A DNA stretch of 10,046 bases from Candidatus Sulfopaludibacter sp. SbA3 (GTDB lineage Bacteria; Acidobacteriota; Vicinamibacteria; Vicinamibacterales; UBA2999), in the NCBI GenBank assembly GCA_945866285.1, contig CAMBHC010000066.1, forward strand, positions 1 to 10,046. Direction: 5' to 3'. A model generated the notes under the pieces. That model saw nothing but the letters and a program-made list of their open reading frames with translations, did not search any database and was not told where the DNA came from. This document shows, one piece after another, positions 7,113 through 10,046 of the stretch. Position 1 is the stretch's first letter; each line of letters begins with the position of its first letter. A program made the translations under genes and the position numbers.

Positions 7113-7598
7113 TCAGTGGAAATCGTGCGAGTCGATGGCCGCGCTGTCGGGCAGGCCAGCCAGCCGCGACACGCGCTCGGCCTTGATCGACGTGACGCCG
7201 TCCTGATTTTGCAACACGCCCTCGACCATCAGAAACGACGACTCGACAATAATCAGGCGATCGCTGGCGTAGAGATCGGGCCGGACGATGATGTTGGCGA
7301 TGCCGGTTTCGTCTTCGAGGGTCAGAAAGACAAAGCCCTTCGCCGTACCGGGACGCTGGCGCGTGATCACCATGCCCGCCGTGCGCACCCGTCGACCGGC
7401 GCGGGCCCGCGGCAGCTCGCTCGCCGGCAGCACGCCGCGCATCGACAGCTCGTGCCGGCGGAAGGTCAACGGATGCGGACCGACGGTGAGGCCGGTGCCG
7501 GAGTAATCGGCGATGAGACGTTCAGAGACGGACATCTCGGGGAGAGGCGATTCGTCCGTGCGGCGGTCGCCGGGACTAAAGTCCCGGCCTCCTGGCAT
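7113..7598 (-). CDS. dnaE2: Detached C-terminal OB-fold segment of error-prone DNA polymerase DnaE2
   Basis: This 161-residue frame is the missing tail of the polymerase encoded immediately upstream. Residues 30-43 (ADYSGTGLTVGPHP) and the terminal SHDFH (157-161) are hallmarks of DnaE2/ImuC. Residues about 70-147 are the OB fold (VITRQRPGTAKGFVFLTLED, 77-96), expected to contact single-stranded DNA. It is in the same frame as the polymerase body and separated from it only by TAA-GAG, so one codon change would rejoin them. Residues 1-16 are encoded by palindromic repeat DNA and do not look like DnaE2. If translated alone, the ATG at 7598 could be used by reinitiation; GAGGGG lies 12 bases upstream, rather far. 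An internal ATG at 7535 has no ribosome binding site. Either a split subunit or the remnant of a broken gene. Confidence 0.85.
   Translation of the reverse strand: MPGGRDFSPGDRRTDESPLPEMSVSERLIADYSGTGLTVGPHPLTFRRHELSMRGVLPASELPRARAGRRVRTAGMVITRQRPGTAKGFVFLTLEDETGIANIIVRPDLYASDRLIIVESSFLMVEGVLQNQDGVTSIKAERVSRLAGLPDSAAIDSHDFH
7569..7588. repeat. Perfect TTTA-centred palindrome beside the dnaE2 stop codon
   Basis: On the minus strand it reads GCCGGGACTTTAGTCCCGGC, a full palindrome with 9-bp arms around TT. It lies 14 bases downstream of the TAA that interrupts dnaE2 and encodes part of the non-conserved linker GGRDFSPGDRR. It has the same TTTA centre as the palindrome at 2085-2102. Confidence 0.65.
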
Positions 7599-7601
7599 CT
7601 C

Positions 7602-10046
7602 TTAAGGGTGCCCCTCTTCAAACAACTCACCGGCCGGACGGACGGCACGTTCCACTTGCCACAGCGCCGAGCGGCGATCGTGGCCGAGCGAGTTGAGCGC
7701 GCCAATCTCGGCCAGCACCACCATCTCGTCACGACGAATCCCGGTGCGGCGCACCAGTTCATCGACGGATCGATAGCGTCCGGTCCTCGGCGGCGCCACT
7801 ACCCATTCGTGCGAACAGACATTGCAAAAGAGGGCTTGGGGGCTTGGGGGCTTGGAGGCTTGGACGGTTTCGAGCATCGTCGGATCGTCGCAGCCGCATT
7901 TGGGACAGCGGTCGGAGCCAGGCGGGTCTGAAGCTCCGCCTCTACGAGTAGAGCTTGCCGCGTCGAAGCTCGCCAGAGATTGCCCGAGCGAAGGCTGGGC
8001 AATGGCCTGCCCCGCTTCCGCACGCAGGCCGCGCACGTAACGCAGGCCGAGCCGGATGGAGCCATCCGGCTCAACGGTGCAATCCCAGTCGGACACCTGC
8101 ACATCGATCGGGTTGAAGCGGACGCCGTGCCGCTGCGCATCTTTCACCAACGTGGCGGAATGGTAAAAGCCCATCGGCTGGTTGTTGAGCAACGCCGTGT
8201 AGAACGCCGCCGGGTAGTGCGCCTTGAAGTAGGCGCTGGCATAGGCGAGCAACGCGAAGCTGGCGGCGTGCGATTCAGGGAAGCCATACAAGGCGAACGA
8301 GGTGATGGCGCGCACAATGCGATCGGCGGCCTCGCCGGTGATGCCGTTCTTGGCCATGCCGTCGCGCAACAGGCTCTCGAGCTGCAGCATGCGCTTCTCG
8401 GATCGCTTGAAGCCCATGGCGCGCCGCAGGTCTTCGGCCTGCCCGCCGGTGAAATTGGCCACCACCATGGCCATGCGCAGCAACTGTTCCTGGAACAACG
8501 GCACGCCCAGTGTGCGCTTCAAGATCGGCTCGAGCAGCGGGTGATCGTAGACCACCGCTTCGCGACCCGCGCGGCGGTTCAGGTACGGATGCACCATCTG
8601 CCCGACGATGGGACCTGGGCGGATGATCGCGACTTCGACGACGAGGTCGTAGAACTTCTGCGGCTTGAGCCGCGGCAACGTCGCCATTTGCGCGCGCGAC
8701 TCGACCTGGAACACGCCAATGGTGTCGGCCGCGCACAGCATCTTGTAGACCTCCGGATCGTCCGCAGGAATCGTCGCGAGGCTGAGGCTGTCGGGCTGTT
8801 CCTGATTGATCAAGTGAATGGTGTCCTGTAAGACCGCCATCATCCCGAGGCCCAGCAGGTCCACCTTGATGATGCCCATGTCGGCGCAGTCTTCCTTGTC
8901 CCACTGCACGATCACGCGGCCCGGCATGCTCGCGTTCTCGAGCGGAACCACCGACGACAGGTCGCCCTGGCACACCACCATGCCGCCGGAGTGCTGGCCC
9001 AGGTGGCGCGGCAGGTCCTGCATTTGCCGCCACAGTTCCGCGAAGTGCCGCACGCGCGGCTCGTCGCCGGCCATGCCGACCTCGGCGAGCTTCTTCGACA
9101 ACGTGTCCGAGGGATCGATGAACTCGAACTGGTGCATCACCTTGGCCAGGCGATCGATCTGGTGCTCGTCCAGGTCGAGCGCCTTCCCCACTTCGCGCGC
9201 GGCGCTCTTGCCGCGATAGGTAATCACGTTGGCGGTCATGGCGGCGCCGTGCTGGCCGTACTTCTGGTAGACGTGCTGAATGACGCGCTCGCGGCGGTCG
9301 CCGCTCGGCAGATCGAGATCGATGTCGGGCCATTCGCCGCGCTCTTCCGACAAGAAGCGCTCGAACAGCAAGTCCATGGCCACCGGATCTACCGCGGTGA
9401 TGCCCAGGCTGTAACACACGGCGCTGTTGGCGGCCGAGCCGCGGCCCTGCACCAGGATGTCCTGCTGCCGGCAGAAGTTCACGATGTCCCAGACGATCAG
9501 GAAATAGCCGGCCAGTTGCAGTTTCTCGATCAGATCCAGCTCGCGCGCCACCTGCGCACGGGCCTTGTCGTAATAGGGCCGGTAGCGATCGCGCGCGCCG
9601 ACCTCGGTGATCTTGCGAAGGAACGAAATCTCGGTCTCGCCGTCGGGCACCGGATAGCGCGGAAAGCGGTAGCCGAGGTCGGCCATCGTGAACTGCAGGC
9701 GATCGGCCAGGTCGCGCGTGGCGTGAATCGCCTCGGGCCGATCCGCAACCACCCGCGCCATTGGCGCCGGCGGTTTCAGGTAGCGCTCCGCATTCGCCGC
9801 CAGGCGACGGCCGGCGCGATGCAGCGGCACGCGTTCGCGAATGGACGTCAGCACGTCGAACAGCGGCCGCTCGTCCGGCGTGGCAAAACTCACGCCACCG
9901 GTGGCGACAAGCGGAACACGAAACGCCTCGGCCAGGCACACCAGCGCGTCGTTGTCATCTTCCTGATCGCGATGCAGGTGCCGTTGCAGTTCGACGTACG
10001 TGTTGGCGCGGCCGAAGGTGCCAACAATGCGGTCCAGCAATCCACC
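7602..10046 (-). CDS. dnaE2: Error-prone DNA polymerase III alpha subunit DnaE2/ImuC (5' partial, premature stop)
   Basis: The frame is open at the right edge; about 200 N-terminal residues (most of the PHP domain) are missing. Numbering from the TTG codon at 10040: the PHP remainder is about 1-90, GRGSAANS 199-206, catalytic PDIDLD with D241 and D243, third catalytic Asp D394 in IKVDLLGLG, YGFPESHAASFALLAYASA 585-603, NNQPMGFYHSA 619-629, and a helix-hairpin-helix at about 756-785. These are C-family polymerase motifs in the DnaE2 form. DnaE2 works with ImuA/ImuB in SOS translesion synthesis and mutagenesis; those genes would be upstream, outside the window. Two oddities stand out. A zinc-ribbon insertion occupies about residues 683-755, and the frame stops at TAA 7604-7602 after LFEEGHP, before the OB fold. 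All catalytic residues precede the stop, so the product may keep polymerase activity but lacks its tail. Confidence 0.95.
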   Translation of the reverse strand, partial: GGLLDRIVGTFGRANTYVELQRHLHRDQEDDNDALVCLAEAFRVPLVATGGVSFATPDERPLFDVLTSIRERVPLHRAGRRLAANAERYLKPPAPMARVVADRPEAIHATRDLADRLQFTMADLGYRFPRYPVPDGETEISFLRKITEVGARDRYRPYYDKARAQVARELDLIEKLQLAGYFLIVWDIVNFCRQQDILVQGRGSAANSAVCYSLGITAVDPVAMDLLFERFLSEERGEWPDIDLDLPSGDRRERVIQHVYQKYGQHGAAMTANVITYRGKSAAREVGKALDLDEHQIDRLAKVMHQFEFIDPSDTLSKKLAEVGMAGDEPRVRHFAELWRQMQDLPRHLGQHSGGMVVCQGDLSSVVPLENASMPGRVIVQWDKEDCADMGIIKVDLLGLGMMAVLQDTIHLINQEQPDSLSLATIPADDPEVYKMLCAADTIGVFQVESRAQMATLPRLKPQKFYDLVVEVAIIRPGPIVGQMVHPYLNRRAGREAVVYDHPLLEPILKRTLGVPLFQEQLLRMAMVVANFTGGQAEDLRRAMGFKRSEKRMLQLESLLRDGMAKNGITGEAADRIVRAITSFALYGFPESHAASFALLAYASAYFKAHYPAAFYTALLNNQPMGFYHSATLVKDAQRHGVRFNPIDVQVSDWDCTVEPDGSIRLGLRYVRGLRAEAGQAIAQPSLGQSLASFDAASSTRRGGASDPPGSDRCPKCGCDDPTMLETVQASKPPSPQALFCNVCSHEWVVAPPRTGRYRSVDELVRRTGIRRDEMVVLAEIGALNSLGHDRRSALWQVERAVRPAGELFEEGHP
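7832..7863. repeat. Tandem octanucleotide repeat, four units, in dnaE2 coding sequence
   Basis: Three exact GGGCTTGG units (7832-7839, 7840-7847, 7848-7855) are followed by AGGCTTGG (7856-7863). On the coding strand this reads CCAAGCCC-type units and encodes QASKPPSPQ between the two cysteine pairs of the zinc ribbon. Eight is not a multiple of three, so gain or loss of one unit shifts the frame. Confidence 0.85.
7921..7971. repeat. Degenerate REP-like cluster of inverted repeats in dnaE2
   Basis: Three inverted repeats overlap. GGCGG (7921-7925) pairs with CCGCC (7936-7940); CTCTAC (7940-7945) pairs with GTAGAG (7948-7953) across GA; GAGCTT (7951-7956) pairs with AAGCTC (7966-7971). The minus-strand GTAGAG followed by a GGCGG stem resembles the flank and stem of the palindrome near 2085. 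It encodes the unconserved ASFDAASSTRRGGASDPPG stretch just before the zinc ribbon. Confidence 0.5.

Larger units (their letters stand above)
7776..7994 (-). other. Zinc-ribbon insertion inside DnaE2
   Basis: Between the conserved YVRGLRAEAGQAIA and YRSVDELVRRTGIRRDE segments, where DnaE2 proteins as I know them have about 15-20 residues, this one has about 73. The extra piece contains CPKC (C712, C715; codons start 7907 and 7898) and CNVC (C739, C742; codons start 7826 and 7817), a two-knuckle zinc ribbon. The knuckles are separated by a Pro/Ser linker encoded by the 8-bp tandem repeat. The boundaries are approximate and the comparison is from memory of the family. Confidence 0.7.

Noticed and set aside
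7832..7863. Possible CRISPR-like repeat array
   Set aside because: Units are only 8 bp and directly adjacent, with no spacers; it is a simple tandem repeat.
7980..8831. 283-residue plus-strand open frame
   Set aside because: Antisense to strongly conserved dnaE2 sequence, with shadow composition.
8275..9939. 554-residue minus-strand open frame
   Set aside because: It is an alternate frame of dnaE2, rich in Arg, Gly and Ala with no recognisable motif; long shadow frames are common at this GC content.

Overview
The window is a high-GC, densely coded bacterial chromosome segment. Gene content (an ImuC/DnaE2-type mutagenic polymerase, a large secreted PD40 beta-propeller, a bacterial SET-domain methyltransferase, a secreted RidA fusion) and short palindromes with a TTTA centre suggest an Acidobacteriota-like soil or aquatic organism, perhaps Vicinamibacteria. 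That placement is an inference from memory of such genomes, not something proven by the sequence. No gene-free stretch exceeds about 100 bp, and I saw no tRNA, rRNA, CRISPR array or transposase.

Left part (1-2083): two genes on the minus strand, a SET-domain protein lysine methyltransferase followed by a secreted penicillin-binding-type transpeptidase that runs off the left edge, joined by an ATGA stop/start overlap. They diverge from a plus-strand gene for an exported protein built of three consecutive RidA (YjgF/UK114) domains. The shared 102-bp intergenic region (815-916) must hold both promoters. The RidA gene ends at a small palindrome followed by a strong terminator hairpin, in which the stop codon of the convergent SulP gene lies.

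Right part (2123-10046): a minus-strand run of genes, possibly one transcription unit, in transcription order: dnaE2 (5' end outside the window), a detached C-terminal piece of dnaE2, a YbjT-like NAD(P)-binding protein, a membrane-anchored PD40 beta-propeller protein, and a SulP-family anion transporter. Propeller and transporter again overlap by ATGA. Gaps are 3-56 bp, and the terminator at 2111-2145 would close the unit.

The most unusual locus is dnaE2. Its reading frame is cut by one in-frame TAA, after which the OB-fold C-terminal segment continues in the same frame from an ATG three bases later. The stop lies next to a perfect TTTA-centred palindrome. Upstream in the same gene is a roughly 70-residue insertion carrying a four-cysteine zinc ribbon. 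Its coding DNA contains four tandem 8-bp units (a length not divisible by three) and other inverted repeats. Repeat DNA thus appears to have remodelled a DNA-damage mutagenesis polymerase, possibly inactivating it, splitting it into two chains, or making it switchable. The second notable item is the triple RidA fusion, which keeps the catalytic Arg/Glu pair in all three domains and could fold as a one-chain version of the RidA trimer.
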